Part shown: one piece after another, positions 46,171 to 58,420 of the stretch
Numbering within the stretch: position 1 is the stretch's first letter
Layout of the letters: every line of letters begins with the position of its first letter
NCBI GenBank assembly: GCA_032622095.1
Contig: CP136065.1
Span: 42,755,503 to 42,819,502, forward strand
DNA from: Siphonodentalium dalli
Taxonomy: Eukaryota > Mollusca > Scaphopoda > Gadilida > Siphonodentaliidae
Direction: 5' to 3'
DNA: 64,000 bases
Notes under the pieces: model-generated
Told to the model about the DNA's origin: nothing
What the model saw: the letters and a program-made list of their open reading frames with translations, nothing else
Database searches by the model: none
Program-made: the position numbers and the translations under genes

Positions 46171-48965
46171 GTGTGACGACAGTTGTATTCTTGCCATTGA
46201 TAGTCACATTAATGTTTGAGACAGTTGCTCGCTGTTTTCCATGCACACAATGATCTAGGCTTTAGTTATACCATGACAAGTTTATTTATTTCAGTTTTAC
46301 ATTTATCAAAGCTTGTTTCCGAAGGGTGTCGGGAAGGAATTTCTTCACTTCCTGTAAATTTTTTATTACCCCCACTGACTGAATGTGATTATAAACGTGT
46401 CCGGTGTTTGCGTAATTGAACCATGTTACGAGGATCGCACATTTGTGCCCGATTATTATTCTACATGATATTTCATGCGCCATTCAGACCACTATTTCAA
46501 ATGAAATTGGAAAATATAACCAACTACATAGGTGTTACCTATATACAGATTTTTCACAATCCCCACGTTAAAGCTGTTATATTGTATATATGGCTAATAT
46601 GACCATACGCTAGCGTAATTAACGAACCACAGCTAAAACACATGCATAAGCTAGGATATATCTGTGTCTTTTTGATCCTAAAAATAAGTTCATAGATGCG
46701 TATTCCCATCAAATAAGATTAACTTAGGCCTTATGATCGTGGTGTGATTATGATATATAACACTCCGTACATGCATAAGGGTTCATCGACAGAGATGGTT
46801 CAGGGTTCTATAGTAATTTCGTGTACAAATTAGGTCAATCATATCATACATCAAGGCATGTGAGAAATCAGAGATTCACAATGCAAACAGACTACGAACT
46901 CACCGACTCAGACTTAAAACCTCAATAAAAACTTTTAAAAGCCATTCCGTTTGAACAAATTATTATAGAATATAAACTACCAACATCAAACTGAAAGTAT
47001 TCAAAAGTCAAGACTGTTTGTTGTTGTCTAGTGGGGGTATTTTACTGAAATTAACCAGTATACTATTGACGCTGCATGTGTGCGCATTCCGAGTGAGATG
47101 TGTACTGTACTAAGAAGCTTGTCGATTTCATCGTGTCCATTTCATTCATGAAAATGTCATCATGTTGATTTCAACGAAACTCGACGAGCAACGTCATCAT
47201 GTAGCTTTCACCATCGACCAAATGTGCGATAACCGGAATGTATCTTCTGCTTTGTTCATAAGTATGTGTTTCTTTTCGATTCATGAAAATAGAAGGGTAC
47301 CTGAGAATTATCAAATTCACGTATGTACTCGGTAATATTATGATAATTTAAACGCGATATAATAACGTTTGCTTGCATCACGAATTTCGATTTCGATTCC
47401 AGTATTATCCCCAGCCCAGCCAGAGTGATTTAGATTTTCCCATTGCACGCGACATTTATATTTTAGGCCACTCCATTGCAAATATTTTACAGTCCATAAT
47501 GTTATAATTATGTTCACAATAATATGTAAACCGCGGCTACGAATGAACTTCACTGTGCATAATTCCGACAGTAACTCCCCTCAATTTGGAACGGCTGCCA
47601 TTGAAAGACGCACACGTTTATTTCAGATTACGACATTAATGCTTTAAGCCCACATATCTACTGTGCGACAAATGCGCTCGCAAAAATTAAAAAACAGCAG
47701 TGTCGTATTAGATAATAATTGGTGACGTCACAAAATCAGATATAGTCTATATACCATTTCTGACTATGGTTTTCTTGTATCTATTAGGCCAAAGTAAATT
47801 TAATGTATGGCTGGGGTTACTTGTCAGAAAAATTAGGATCGGTAAGTAGGCTTACAATTTTATTTTTTTCAATAAATTTCTATTGAGATATTTTATTGCT
47901 TTCTTTTCTGCCATGAAATTTACTGATATCATTAGGTTTAGAAAAAATTTCATTGCACAAGCCAAATATGTTGACTAAGAAATCAACAGATCTATATTTG
48001 GAATGATTATTTTTTCACCAGTTTATTATACGTTGCCTATATAATGTGATGAAATTTTCCTGAGATTTTAGTTGTACCATATGACAAATGTTTAGGGTAG
48101 GGGTGTTAAATTACGGTTGGCAGGGAAAACACAGCCACCAATATTTATCCTTTGGCGCTGGAACCTATATAAAACTTTGTGAGAAGAGATAGACCATTTT
48201 TTAAATTCAGGTCAGTGCTATTATAACACGATCTGATATGTGTAGCTTGAGATCGCCTTGCTTTAACAGCTCCACCCATGTTAACAAAGAAAAATAGCTC
48301 TAACTATGTTCGTTAAAAGTAACTTTTACGAAGTAGCGGGCATGTCCAGAGATTGATACCACAAAGAGACAAATATATTAGTGGGGGGGGGGGGGGGTTC
48401 CGGGAACGTACACGCCGCGGTGGGTGGGTGATCGATGGGAACAATAAACAATTTTTTCCGCAACTCAAAAATATTTTTTCTGCATGTTTTTGACTGTTTT
48501 TGCAATGAGTTTGGCTTAAAACACCTTAGAATAAGAGAAATAATGTAATTGTAACTGCTAAACTGACTGCAGGCAGTTATCGTGTTGTATTTTGTTGCAA
48601 ATTTTTAAATCCAAGATGGCCGCTGGCAGCAATGTTTTTGGCCGAATGACCCAAAAATGACTCGTTCCTATTAACATGTCAATGTTAACATCCATGACAA
48701 ATAGTATGCACAGAAATTCATATACAGCTGTTTACAGTGAATTCCTCCCCACAAATCTCTGTTTTAGTGTTAAAAGGGGGGTGGGTGTCCAAAAATGGTC
48801 GGAAAAAACTGCCGAAAAGGGGAAAAAATTGGACGCGAGGGTGGGTAGGTCCCAACAAGGGTCGAAAGTCAAAAATCAGCATACGTGCCTGAATTTTTTT
48901 TCCGACCCCCCCCCCCTAAGAAACTTCAGTTATTTTATTTGAGCTATTAATGTTAGAAGTTTTAA
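46171..48965. other. intronic non-coding region
   Basis: AT-rich sequence of intron 1 with short overlapping frames only. A G run lies at ~48381-48397 and a poly-C run at ~48905-48917. One copy of the ccaagatggccgctgg motif occurs at 48611. Nothing resembling a missing exon was found. Confidence 0.5.
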
Positions 48966-49229
48966 CCCTTTCATGACGGGAGCTGCGCTGGTGCAGCAAT
49001 ATTTAAAAATAATGTGCCAGTGCATTATCTTATGTTTTGCGAGTCCGGATCCCATAGGGAGCCTCGCAAATATAATAGAATGCACTGGCTTGCAATGTCA
49101 AGGTAAATATTGTTAGACCAACGCATTATCTTATATATGCGAGGATATCTATGGAAGACTCGCATACATAAGAGTATGCATTGGCACAGGGTTTTCGTGA
49201 AATTTCAGGAAGCCACAGTCATGGAAGGG
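48966..49229. mobile_element. 264 bp piggyBac-type MITE
   Basis: Left flank TTAA (48962-48965) is followed by ccctttcatgac; the right end gtcatggaaggg is followed by TTAC (49230-49233), a one-base variant of TTAA. Terminal repeats CCC(T)nCATGAC/GTCATGG...GGG and TTAA duplication are hallmarks of piggyBac elements. Internally there are two long imperfect hairpins, one with arms gccagtgcattatctta / tagaatgcactggc and one with arms gcattatcttatatatgcgag / ctcgcatacataagagtatgc. No transposase is encoded. It lies in intron 1 of the HSPA12-like gene. Confidence 0.8.
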
Positions 49230-49233
49230 TTAC

Positions 49234-49655
49234 GTAACGGGCACATGTATAGTTAGAGTTATTGTCCCTGGGGGGGGGGTTACTCCGGACGGGAATTCCA
49301 CATGATGGGTTCGAAGCATGAGTAGCTAGGATGAGTGGACAGGACTGACTGACGGACACCGGCCTTTTTGGGTTCGGGGAGACTCAGTGACTTTCCTGTG
49401 GATGGACTTTTTAACCACCTCGAAAGGGTGGAGCTCCTCATAAAGGGGGGGGGGGGCTTCAGACGATAATAGTGCTACCCAAGCCCATTAAAGAGGGTAA
49501 AACAGTTAGAGTTTGTGTTAATTTTTGTAAACAATGTTAGCCGCTGCTTTAAGCAAGGATCGGGTGGATCTGCCTGACACGAACGCCTGTATATTCAATC
49601 CACTTTGACTGACATGGAAAACGCATCCATAATATTTTCCAGCATATGTGCTCAC
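49234..49655. other. intron 1 just after coding exon 1
   Basis: It contains G runs at ~49269-49278 and ~49446-49457. A sense continuation of the exon frame to 49518 is intronic read-through past the predicted gtgagc donor. No other feature seen. Confidence 0.5.
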
Positions 49656-49961
49656 CGAGTTCGAGTGCAGCTCCATTTTAAATCTCCGAAAGTAGTACCA
49701 GTTGCTATGGAGATCGTCCTCAGACAACAACGCATATTTCTCCTCAGCTGCGTACCCGAACGAATGAAAGTTTTTGTCCGGATCGAACAGAACACTTGTT
49801 GGAGCTTTCGTAGACATCCGCCGTCCATCATTCCAATTGTTCGTTGTGATTAGTGGATTCTCATTCAGAAGGTCGTCCCGAAACGCGTAGGCGTATCCAG
49901 AGTATGTGGTCCCAAAATCAATAGCGGCTGTCACGAGGCCATCGCGTATCCTGGTCGCCAT
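49656..49961 (-). CDS. HSPA12-like heat shock 70 kDa protein 12, first coding exon
   Basis: The exon encodes 102 residues from ATG at 49961 (A at -3 and G at +4; an in-frame TAA lies upstream) to a gtgagc donor after HSNS. It contains AAIDFGTTYSGYAYAF, the first phosphate loop of the HSP70/actin ATPase fold, then FHSFGYAAEEKY and WYYFRRFKMELH, all typical of HSPA12-family proteins. HSPA12 proteins are atypical HSP70s with an ATPase-like domain, greatly expanded in bivalves, where many are stress or immune responsive; specific function here is unknown. A strong pyrimidine tract plus AG (acceptor at 50019-50020) suggests the exon begins at 50018 with 5'UTR and that a non-coding first exon lies further right. 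The gene is partial: the three exons give ~227 of an expected ~650-700 residues. Confidence 0.85.
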
Positions 49962-50003
49962 CCTCCAAAGACACCAATCCGTGCAGTCGTGTTCGGACAC
50001 AAG

Positions 50004-50009
50004 TTACAT
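50004..50009 (-). promoter_or_regulatory. minimal start-stop uORF (ATG-TAA) in the predicted 5' leader
   Basis: If the exon begins at the predicted acceptor (50018), the leader contains an ATG directly followed by TAA, 43 bp upstream of the main ATG. Start-stop elements can stall initiating ribosomes in animals. Whether it is transcribed here is inference. Confidence 0.3.
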
Positions 50010-50018
50010 ATAACTGAA

Positions 50019-51055
50019 CTGAAACAAAAACAGGAATATAAGACAGATCACTAAAGTATAGCCCCTAAATCCGGACTCTTATTATTTAGTAAGACACACG
50101 TGTATTATCGGCATGCACAGTGAAATAAGAGCTTAGCACAATCATGTCAGTGTGAACTATTCAGCTATGTTAATTCGAATATAATTATGATATTCAATTT
50201 GTGTTGGTTATTCAATGTTGACTGAGATAAACGTGGACAATAAGTGTTGTTGAACAAATTTGTCAACATGAACAGACACATTTAAAATCGAACAAATTTT
50301 TTCTTGAAGGTATCTTTGCTTCCTCTTTGGTTGCGATAAGGGAATCCACAATCACCAAACCACAAAATAACAAGACAGTCAATGACTGTGGAGTCGCCCA
50401 CCTGACTGTAAAGACTGAGAAGACTACACGAGTCAGTACTTGTCACATAAGTAGTTAGAACTATAAACGCAGCTTAGAAATTAAAGTACTCACATTGACA
50501 TACATACTCATTTTAATTCGATTAATTTGAGTGCAGATTATAAAATCTGATATGTCTGCCCCCTTTTTGAACAACCAATCCCATTTGAGTGAACCTGATA
50601 TCGGTATGAGATTCAAATGTTGACATTATGTGAACCATATGTGTTGGAAGATAACAAAAAAATGTATTACATTATCATACATCAGAAGATTTTGTAAATA
50701 TGAAAAGTGTAACCAGGAACTGATTCTACAGTTAGTTCATTCTCAACTGTATTATATTAAAACAGTAGGATAAAACTGACAAAGTGTATGAACGATTTTG
50801 AAAAACCACACCAAGCGTGTAATCTTAATGAAGCTTGTCAAAACAGTTTTTTTATCAGTGCAATATTGTCCTCATCAGTGGCCGTACCCACCCCATGCTA
50901 TTTTGTTATAACATAATAAATATTGGGTAAATATTAAAACTAGGAGCCCACTACATGTATGTGTAATCGATTGAGGAAAACATCTGTACCCCATTGTTAT
51001 GAGTATACACAATCATATACCACAATCATACCAAACAAATACGTATGAACTAGCT
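50019..51055. other. non-coding region upstream of the predicted HSPA12-like exon
   Basis: AT-rich, with no recognised gene. A possible non-coding first exon cannot be placed from sequence alone. The block tcatcagtgg at ~50872 is discussed under rejected items. Confidence 0.45.
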
Positions 51056-51160
51056 GAAATAGGCTCCCTTTGGGAGCCTTTAATCGTCGGATGAGCCTGC
51101 TGCCCTGCCCAAAAGGGCCTGCGGCCCCTTTGTGCATTAGAGGCGCGAAGCCACATTTGG
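51056..51160. repeat. fragment related to the Penelope pLTR hairpin region
   Basis: The sequence ggctccctttgggagcc at 51062-51078, followed by tcgtcgg and a run of gcggcccctttgtgc, parallels the pLTR text gactccctttgggagcc, agcgtcgg and ggcggccctttgtgc. It is diverged, so an old fragment or an independent family sharing this hairpin. Confidence 0.55.
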
Positions 51161-52819
51161 ACCTAAATATTCACATAGAGCGTACATCTGGTCTGCAAAT
51201 AGGTTCACATTTTATCACCATGTTTTGTTCGCCGTATTCCTTTATATAGCCTCATTTCTCAATAATTCCCGTATGAACAGTATACAAACTTCACAAAGAA
51301 CCCCAGCTATCTTTACCACTGCGATTACACTTTAGCTGTCACACAGTGGATTTCTGGAACCAGATACAAAACATGTTGCCTCCAGGTAGCATACTCCTGT
51401 TAGACAGCTCTACTGCATTGCAAGTGCATGTTAAGACATAACGTTTCTGGTACTAAACATCGACCGTAAACTTTCCAGACAAAGCATATAGGGGTGGATA
51501 TTTTAATTACGTTTCTTCCTGTAATCTACCTATGTAAAAGTCAAGTGTGTGTGTGTGTGTCTATCTGTAGCTTTGTCATGATTTTGGCGCCTTTATAACT
51601 TTTCAACCACGTCTAATGTAACATGTCATGTGGCACATCTTCATGCATTATGTACAAGTCGACCTTCGTTTCCCAAAGGTCAGCAATGGGATATTTTCAC
51701 TGATATAATGCATTTCCCGAAGACGAATGTGTTATCAGCGGCGCCCGTCATTATAAAACACCAAAGCCAAATCCCGGACAAACTCCGCGCACCGTTTGCC
51801 GGCTATGTGTATATGGTTATCAGTGGTGAAGCGGTGACGATATTTCCCTGCACGTCACGTTTGTCACCCGTCATGTGTGACCATAGCAATTGTTGTATAT
51901 ATAAGACCATAAGACCAAACTGAATTCCCGAAGCAATATGGCTTAATGATGATCCATCTCTTCCCACAACAATTGATATGCAGCCTCCGGGATATAAAAT
52001 AATAAATATAAATTGAAGACACATGTCCGGAAACGCTTCTGTTAATTAATATTAATTTTATTTCGAAATATCTGATATAATACATATAATATATATTAAG
52101 ATGGTTTATGTGCAAAGTTTAGAAGGCACACGTTTGGAGTCAGAATCTCTTCCATTTACAACCACAGGGTTTCGGGAACTTTTTGATGCGTACCCATACC
52201 ATAGCATGGTACACATAGTGTCGAAGTCCGGGTTTACCTATCACCGTTCGTATATGAGATACTCAACCGAAAATACAAATCGAGTTCCAATATGGGTTTG
52301 TTTTGATTATTAAAACAAAGTTATTGCCCTTTTTTTTACATCTTACTAGGAAGAGATAGACAGTCTTTAAAACCACTTTAACCTATATATTCTATTCTAA
52401 ATGGACCATCCCATTTAGTCATAAAATTATACATTGGAGCGGTACAATGTTCATAGTGGAAGGGTTCTCATGCAATAAAAGCAGACGACAGACATGCGAA
52501 AAGATAATACAAGAGCATCAAATCATTGGTGGGAAATGTTCAGACAATATGTTCAACAAACGACATATAAAACTATTTATCTGAACATTTCGTAAAGTAA
52601 ACGTAATACTATATATACTATTTATGGCTAATTATAGTATTTGGAAACCATGTGAGTCATAGTATCACTTTTTAAATTTATTGTCTATACATAATATTAT
52701 ACTTACTGTACTTCATATACAGATGATCTTACCTGAATCTGAATTACATGTGCTTTTGCTAACTTTTAGTTAGCAAAATTGGAGATCATTTTTTTATTCG
52801 TGGTGTCGATTTGGGTGGA
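51161..52819. other. non-coding region with a (GT)n microsatellite
   Basis: A short (GT)n tract lies at ~51546-51560. The open frames at 51630-51923 and 52101-52313 (+) have no recognisable motif and no supporting splice signals that I can identify. Confidence 0.45.
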
Positions 52820-52932
52820 AATGCGGAAACTCCCGATTGCATACTGATAACGTAATGCAACTCCTTCCGGTTTCGGTTTTTTATCAGGAAATACCACATT
52901 ATCAGTATAAATATTAGCAAAGCTTCCGCATT
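52820..52932. repeat. 113 bp nested inverted repeat
   Basis: Outer arms aatgcggaa (52820-52828) and ttccgcatt (52924-52932) are perfect. Inner arms atactgataa (52841-52850) and ttatcagtat (52899-52908) are also perfect. The two stems are collinear and could form one long interrupted hairpin. It may be a small MITE-like relic. Confidence 0.7.
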
Positions 52933-54377
52933 GTATTGAATGACACTTTTACGCAGTGGATTTATCACGCTGGTATGCACACACGCTACACAACTAAACA
53001 ATGTGTATGGGTGCATTTGTTTGATATTGTCTAAATGGACTAGATTCCGCTTCAAAATCGTGACCTTTGATTTGTGTATTTATATATCGGAATATAAAAC
53101 GCAATTGACGAGTCAATAAAAGCTCAGAGGCACACCCGCTATGTTGTGGAGCGAGTTTGCGATACGCTTCGAGCACTCAGTTACTGTAACTACGGAAGGT
53201 CGATCTTTCAAAAAAAAAAAATACATATATATAATCACAAAACAGACAGAGATTTTGACAGAGAGACTTAGTTTACTAGTCGCGGTATGTTCTATTGGAG
53301 ATGACTCTTTAGTTTTGTAAAATAAATAATGGGGTCCTTTATTGGAGTTGTATTTTATATGGGGCCGTATGGTAAATAACAATTTATATTTATCAGACTT
53401 TTCAAGGGTACCTGGCGAAAAAAGCAAATCGAATAGCTGAACAAAGTAATTGCTTTTAGTCTGACTAACTGCAAAACACCATATACATGCAGATAATACA
53501 TATTGCATATGAGACGGTAATGTATGATAATCTATGTGTCTAATATAGTGTATTTGAGTTTTCGAAAACACATTGTCAAAGAGCTAACATTATAGCTGAG
53601 TAGAACTTAAAGAAAGTTAAAGTAGTGTATTTTAGTCTGGATCGCATTTTCACGCACAGTAGAATACACTGGCTTACAAGGTCAAGGTAAATATACAGTT
53701 AGGCCAATTGGATGTATTCTCTTACATGCTTCGCCTCGTGAACTATACCCAACCCACTGGACACAAGTCAACTCCAAGCCCTGCTCTATTTATTATATAG
53801 GTAATCAGATATATGCTCATGTGGAAATTACTTAATTATAATATAGATGCATGTGTCCTATCGATGATTTCATCGATGTTTAGTGGATGATCAGTACTCA
53901 ATGTATATCCAATGGAAGAACAACCATTGTACCACATCTTGGTGGTAGATGGGGAACTGGTTGATAAACCATTCAGGAAACGTTTAGAATTGCTTGGACT
54001 ATTTTGAATCTGACCAACTGATCTGATGTTTTAATGTAAGGGAAAATTACGGGATGTGAGAACATTCAGCAATTATCCCACTTAAATCACAGACAGCGTG
54101 GCTCGCAATATAGGCAGTTGATATCCGATAATCCGATAATATTGATTAATCGCCTATGCCAAGGCGGTAGGATAGAATCATCGCACGCTGAACGGGAATG
54201 ATTGATACTTTATTCTCATAACTGCAAATCAATATTGAGAAATACAGAAAGATATTTACAAAAGGATATGAAGATATATACACATATTACATACATGTCT
54301 CCGGTGCAATTAGGATAACCTGGGGTTATTATCTTCCACTAACTAAATGTCTGCATGATATTAAACCCTTATCTCCT
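52933..54377. other. non-coding region with a MITE relic
   Basis: The segment at ~53655-53735 (gaatacactggcttaca, ggtcaaggtaaatat, gttaggccaa) is a diverged copy of the interior of the piggyBac-type MITE at 48966-49229. The remainder is AT-rich. An open minus-strand frame at 53113-53571 has no ATG at its start and no known motif. Confidence 0.5.
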
Positions 54378-54890
54378 AGCCCTATACTATAGGACACACT
54401 TGTTGTAATTGTCCCGTGGTCTAGTAGTGAATGTAGAGTTGGCCGTAAACGGAAACAACGAAGAGTCCAGACTATTTGATATTTTGATATTTTAAATTAG
54501 TTTATGCCGATAAGCATAGTATAGGTAGATGAACAGAAGAGTTGGTTGTTCGGTGGTCTAAGCGGGGTGTCTCTATATTTCTGGACACGAGTAGTTATTC
54601 CAACGGTTGGTGTATCGTGCTTCCAAATAAGGTCTGAGATATCATGATACCATTGTCTATGACGTGTACCATACTATTGTTTACTATCGGATGATAGTGG
54701 TTTGATCCTCCCTCACATATACATATACTATATCATTTACATCTCCCACGTACTGTTCTTATTTATACAATTAACCCTATCATTACAATCACTGGGGAAA
54801 GGAAGTTTATTCTAGATCCAGGAACACATCTCACAATAACTATAATATATTATGTACTATCGGACATAATCACAAGCTTCTGTGGCTAAG
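54378..54890. mobile_element. fragments related to the TIR element at 11781-12570
   Basis: The text ccctatactataggacacac at 54380 matches the left end of the 11.8 kb element. Sequence at ~54856-54885 (tactatcgg then ataatcacaagcttctgtgg) matches the next part of the same end in the same orientation. They look like two truncated left ends about 480 bp apart rather than a complete element. Confidence 0.5.
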
Positions 54891-54929
54891 CTATTAACGT
54901 GGTTAAAGGGTTCCATTTCGGGTGGGCGG

Positions 54930-55250
54930 GGTGTACACATTGAACTTTCCAACTGCACCAGCTCTCCTTGAACCAGACCAACTCCCGTGTTCGAGAAATC
55001 CATTTGCACCCCCTTAGGCTGAAATGGTCATTGTCACCCCCTTTCGTTCAGTTGGGTACCCAGCTTTTTAAAACTTTCAGTTGGGTACCCAGCTTTTATA
55101 AAATTTACAGTTGGGTACCCAGCTTTATGAGCAGTCTCCGTTGTGGTGTCCATATTGCACTTTCCACCCAACAGCGCCCTCCACCATTGAGCCAGACAAA
55201 ACTGCCATGTTCGCGAAATTCCATTTGCACCCCACTACACCCCATTGTGT
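54930..55250 (+). repeat. duplicated ~100 bp flanks around a 29-30 bp triplet repeat
   Basis: The segment 54935-55010 (gaactttccaactgc, gaaccagaccaactcc, ccatttgcacccc) recurs at ~55140-55240 (gcactttccacccaac, gagccagacaaaactgcc, ccatttgcacccc). Between them cagttgggtacccagctttt is repeated three times (starts 55049, 55078, 55108). The open frame across it is a repeat by-product. Confidence 0.8.
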
Positions 55251-55768
55251 TGGAACTTTACCAACCGGTACCTCAAAGTTTATGTAGTGTTTTCTGAAAT
55301 TCCTAAACTGACATCCGCAAAGGTTGAACATTTTGCAACTGATTGTCATTTCACACTAAAGGCAGAAAATATGCTACTGTGAATATATCGCTTTAGGAAT
55401 ACACTAAAACGTTTGCACTGAGGCCTATAGAAAACATTTACACCAGTGTAACCGTATACCATGACACTCCATTTGATTAATATTGCCTGCAATATTTCAG
55501 AACTGGTCAGCCATGACCATGGCGGCGAGTTGGCTTCACGATAACAATACATGTGCATCATTCGAAATAATGTCGAGTCATTATTCCCCAAAAGTCGACT
55601 CGTCGATGTAGCTTGTCGGTTCTGGAATATATTAGCACACAATGACACAATGGGGTTGTGGTTTAAATGCAGCTACAGTTGTATGACGGCCATTATTTAG
55701 ACTGTGGGACATAAATCGTACTGCATGAGTACGAGTTATATTCTATAATCTATATATAGTCTATATTC
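55251..55768. other. non-coding region
   Basis: No recognised gene or repeat; short overlapping frames only. Confidence 0.45.
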
Positions 55769-55813
55769 GGGGCGGTGGGGGGGGGGGGGGGGGTGGGGGG
55801 GGGGGGGGGGGGG
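55769..55813. repeat. ~45 bp G-rich run (quadruplex-prone)
   Basis: Almost pure G for about 45 bases, broken by a c, a gt and one T. It contains many runs of three or more G, so could form G-quadruplexes. It is also a likely assembly or length error spot. Confidence 0.9.
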
Positions 55814-56301
55814 TTGTTGGCATACAAGAGGGTCGAAACAATTTTTTTTTTTGCATGTTTGGTTGTGGGTTCACCAAATTTCTAGATGCAAAATAAAAAA
55901 AAACACCAGTAGAGCGCTTTGCAATATTTTTACTATCCGTGTATTATACAATTAATATATATATTTTTTTTATTCTGTATTCTTCTGTATTTACCCCATG
56001 AAGTGAGGTTTTCCGTAGCACTTGGATTGATATTCGTGAGTACTTATCCATGAGAATCTTCAGCAAACAGTTACCTCGGTGTCATCCAACTAATTGAAAT
56101 CGGATAGCAAAAACACACAGGTAAATAGATCAAATAGATCAAATATCAATGCATTGAAAGCTTAATATGTTTGGATGGTGCATCTGTTTTTCCATGTATT
56201 TAATGATTATAAAATGAACTTCGTGAATAGATGAGCTGTTATTCGTCATATATATATATATATATGCGGCTGGGCGCGGGGCGCGTTTGACTAACGAAAA
56301 A

Positions 56302-56386
<85 letters not shown>

Positions 56387-57417
56387 GCTATATATATATA
56401 TATGTATAATCAATCGACACCTTTCGCATACTATGAACTACTACTGATAATAATTAGAATAGCTTACAGTAGTATACCGGTAGTATAGTATAAAATAGTA
56501 TTTTATTTCGGACAGTCCAAAAATCTATTCGCAGAATTAACGACTACGAGTCTGTTTTTAAGAAAACAGTGTCATTCAAAGTTCTTGCCACTCGCAGTAA
56601 GATGATATGGTTCTGTTTGTCATGATTATGTTGTTATCAGGTCATAGTCAGTGGTATGCTCGATGACTGCATGCACGGGTCCCGTGACGCACACACATGC
56701 TTGGCTTCTCGATACCGGTACCGTAAACCTAACTACAATACTATATAGTGAAGTAGTACCATATTAGTCATTCTTATCAGTAATAGTTCATTATCCGAAT
56801 GGTGTCCAGTATACAAAGGCATGAAAACGACATATCCAGAGGTAATATTTGTATACTTGACATTAATTAATAATTAGACGATCAATTTCATAAATAAATT
56901 GTAATTTGTACGTCATCTTACCAGATATCGAGTATTCCCAAGTTAATATCGCAACAAACATTCACCTGTTATTTGAATGACGTGTGAGAAAAGGGGAACT
57001 GCTGTTTTCAGTTTCTCAGCTAATAATAAATATTGTTGCCAGTGGAATTTCCTGGTCTATTAATATCACATTTCCTCAATCAAAATATAGTTTTCTCGTA
57101 CAATGTAGAGTTAGCACATATAAATAGAGTTGTCTCTCTCGGTACACGGGGAGTTAACTAAATGATAAAGTTGCTCACAATCTTCAGCGTTCAGTTGGAG
57201 CTTCTGGTAATTTATCACTTTCGTCTCATTCCGGTGATCAAAATAACTCTGTAAATGCATTAAATATATCTGTGTCTACATGTATATATATACAGCATAA
57301 TTATATGTCTGGAATAAACTCCTTGATATCGTAGATATCGTATCGCCTCAGGGGAGTAGATCCTTGTTTTCGTCGACACGGAACGTTAAGGGACAGACAC
57401 ATGTTTTGCCAAAATTA
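55814..57417. other. non-coding region with microsatellites
   Basis: A TA run (~56247-56265), a (CT)n tract (56304-56358) and a directly following TA run (56359-56402, with one agct) are the only features. The rest is AT-rich unique sequence. Confidence 0.55.
56304..56402. repeat. (CT)n-(TA)n compound microsatellite
   Basis: About 55 bp of CT followed by about 44 bp of TA, starting just after a GC-rich island (ggctgggcgcggggcgcg near 56267-56284). Confidence 0.95.
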
Positions 57418-57420
57418 GGG

Positions 57421-57850
57421 ACATGACAATCTGCGGGATGGGATGGGATATGGGACAAAACGACAATCTGCGGGACAGAATTTCAAATTGCGTGGGACGG
57501 CCGATATCTCGAGGAATGCAGGGCGTAGGGGGCTCATTTTGGTGTCTAACGAAAGGCCCACATTCGCCCTATCCACACATATTAACCCCGCCACTGACCG
57601 GACATCAGAAGTTGCATTATTTGATCGACAACTGACCTAACATGGGGTGGAATTTGGGATAGCAAGACAATCTGCGGGACGGGATTTTCAAATTGCGTGG
57701 GACGGCCGATAGCTCGAGGAATACAGCGCACAGAGGGCTACTTTTGGTATCTAACGAAAGGTCCACATTCGCCCTATCCACACATATTAACCCCGCCACT
57801 GACCGGACACCGGAAGTTACATTGTCCGGTCGACAACTGACCTAACATAA
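57421..57850 (+). repeat. two ~215 bp direct units in the left foldback arm
   Basis: Both units contain gacaatctgcgggac, ttcaaattgcgtgggacgg, ggccgatatctcgagg (gatagctcgagg in the second) and cacatattaaccccgcc. Two matching inverted units occur in the right arm (about 63783-63410). The right copies lack a few short segments. Confidence 0.85.
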
Positions 57851-58420
57851 AATGCCACAAACACGATAAACTGCGTTCGACATTAATGTTTAGAATTTAG
57901 ATTTCTCGATGAATACACTAGCAAACAACAAGTTTTAGGTATCAAATAACGCAGTGGAATACTGTGCATTTGTTTTCAGCTACAATATGGCTGTTTTAGT
58001 GCGAATATTGTAATGGCGAACACGCAAACACGCTCCGATAAAACAGCTAAAAATAGACTCGATGTTTACAATTACAGGATCGATTTCAGCCGGTATATTC
58101 AATATAATGGGGCGTATAGTATATCAAAATGTAGAATTAGACACAGGGAATGTATTTTTTCCCAAAATGGGTCCACCAGGCGGTGAAATTGTTGCAGAAA
58201 TTCGCTCCAAGATATTCGCACTTATTTTTATTTCAGTTGTGACTAAAAGCCCAGATGCCGGAGCCCAGCGACTAAAAGCCAAGTTACAAAATAGATCAAC
58301 TGGTTTGAACGAATGAATATGTCAATGGTAAGACTATTCAAAAGAATATTCAAATCAAATAGTGTTTATAGACTTAAAAACTTATGTGTCCGCCATTCAT
58401 ATATGCGGTGAAGTTCTCAT

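Noticed and set aside
50840-50885. Possible hammerhead ribozyme (minus-strand CTGATGA core at 50872-50878), as known from Penelope pLTRs
   Set aside because: Stem II would be only about four pairs and the required GAAA after it is missing (GATAAAA instead). I also found no hammerhead core in the pLTRs by eye; a covariance-model search would decide.
53113-53571. 152-codon minus-strand open frame
   Set aside because: It has no ATG at its start, no recognisable domain, an AT-rich low-complexity hydrophobic segment and no neighbouring splice support.
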